From the IMG/VR virus record IMGVR_UViG_3300023210_000037, positions 1 to 60,249 of that record: 60,249 bases of DNA. The stretch is one strand, 5' to 3'. A program made the position numbers and the translations under genes. Position 1 is the stretch's first letter. Each line of letters opens with the position of its first letter. Under the pieces are notes generated by a model. It searched no databases and had not been told where the DNA came from. It worked only from the letters and a program-made list of their open reading frames with translations. The stretch is from a virus. Below, one piece after another: positions 59,895-60,249 of the stretch.

Positions 59895-60249
59895 ATGGAT
59901 ATAATTAAAGAATTGATGGTATTTAATCATATAAAATATTATGATGAGCCACACATATACTATATTAATGGTAAGAAGACAATATCTTGTACGGGATTAC
60001 TACATAAATTTACTACTGATTTTGAAGATGGTATAAATAAACCAGATAAGTGGGCGGAAAAACAAGGTCATATTTATACCCCTAAAAGTATGGCGGATAA
60101 ATATGCTCATAAACAAAACTATTACCCAATGGATGGTGACCCTTATGATAGACCAGATTATGAAAAACCAAAACCCGTAGAGGAATGGGTTACAGAAGAA
60201 GACATAGATAAGTTATGGAAATATAAAAACCATCACGCCACTTATGAGG
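59895..60249 (+). CDS. Probable PD-(D/E)XK nuclease, N-terminal part (partial)
   Basis: The frame is open from ATG 59895 to the window end (118 codons). The early segment YYDEPHIYYINGKKTISCTGLLHKFTTDFE (about 15-44; quoted key residues H20, Y22, S35, T37, F44-like positions) resembles the entry region of RecB/Cas4-type phage exonucleases, where an IYY-x-DG-K then S-x-T-x-L-I-x-x-F pattern precedes the nuclease core. The catalytic residues would lie beyond the window, so the activity cannot be confirmed. A host-type promoter 22 bases upstream and the neighbouring primase gene fit an early DNA-metabolism role. Confidence 0.5.
   Translation, partial: MDIIKELMVFNHIKYYDEPHIYYINGKKTISCTGLLHKFTTDFEDGINKPDKWAEKQGHIYTPKSMADKYAHKQNYYPMDGDPYDRPDYEKPKPVEEWVTEEDIDKLWKYKNHHATYE

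Noticed and set aside
1-60249. tRNA genes, CRISPR arrays, insertion sequences and long direct repeats
   Set aside because: I looked for cloverleaf-like blocks, regularly spaced repeats and transposase motifs and saw none. A tRNA-specific program could still reveal a divergent one in the few gaps.

Overview
This window is part of the genome of a large T4-like contractile-tailed phage (myovirus) that most likely infects a member of the Bacteroidota, probably a flavobacterium-like host. The phage assignment rests on recognisable T4-type tail, baseplate and replication proteins: tail tube end, gp26-like, tape measure, gp53, gp25, gp6, gp32, UvsX, RNase H, gp41 helicase and gp61 primase. The host assignment rests on three things: very AT-rich DNA; Bacteroidota-type promoters (TTG, 20 bases, TAnnTTTG or a near match) upstream of four genes; and a tail-fibre protein carrying a beta-propeller of the kind found in Bacteroidota type IX-secreted surface proteins. 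Almost no start codon has a convincing Shine-Dalgarno sequence, as is usual in that phylum.

Layout. Bases 1-8981 hold the end of the tail tube gene, a terminator, a group of uncharacterised proteins that share an N-terminal leader resembling a T4 capsid-targeting sequence, a gp26-like protein whose gene appears to continue into a second frame (probable programmed frameshift), and the tape measure protein. Bases 9198-18319 hold a tube-type baseplate protein with an inserted OmpA-like domain, gp53, and a 1778-residue hub-like protein ending in a degenerate GH19-like domain. Bases 18351-20352 hold small unknown genes and an acidic leader-bearing protein, closed by a strong terminator. Bases 20496-28488 are a replication and nucleotide module: gp32, UvsX, RNase H/FEN, an unknown, gp41, and a class II ribonucleotide reductase (NrdJ) interrupted by an HNH-containing intein exactly beside the catalytic cysteine, then a tiny CCGN/HCPY protein and a terminator. 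Bases 28569-57072 are a late block of baseplate wedge genes (gp25, gp6), several unknown structural proteins, a 3036-residue giant protein, a propeller/PA14-like fibre and two paralogous fibre-associated proteins. Bases 57111-60249 return to DNA metabolism (RuvC-like resolvase, primase, N-terminus of a probable PD-(D/E)XK nuclease), with two unknown genes on the minus strand.

Regulation. Two promoter classes can be read. Structural genes are preceded by TATTTATA, 12-26 bases before the start codon, in eight places; this is the reverse complement of the classical T4 late element TATAAATA and is probably this phage's late promoter. Four genes, three of them replication-related, carry host-type promoters with an identical spacing. 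Three rho-independent terminators separate these units. No tRNA, CRISPR array or transposon was seen.
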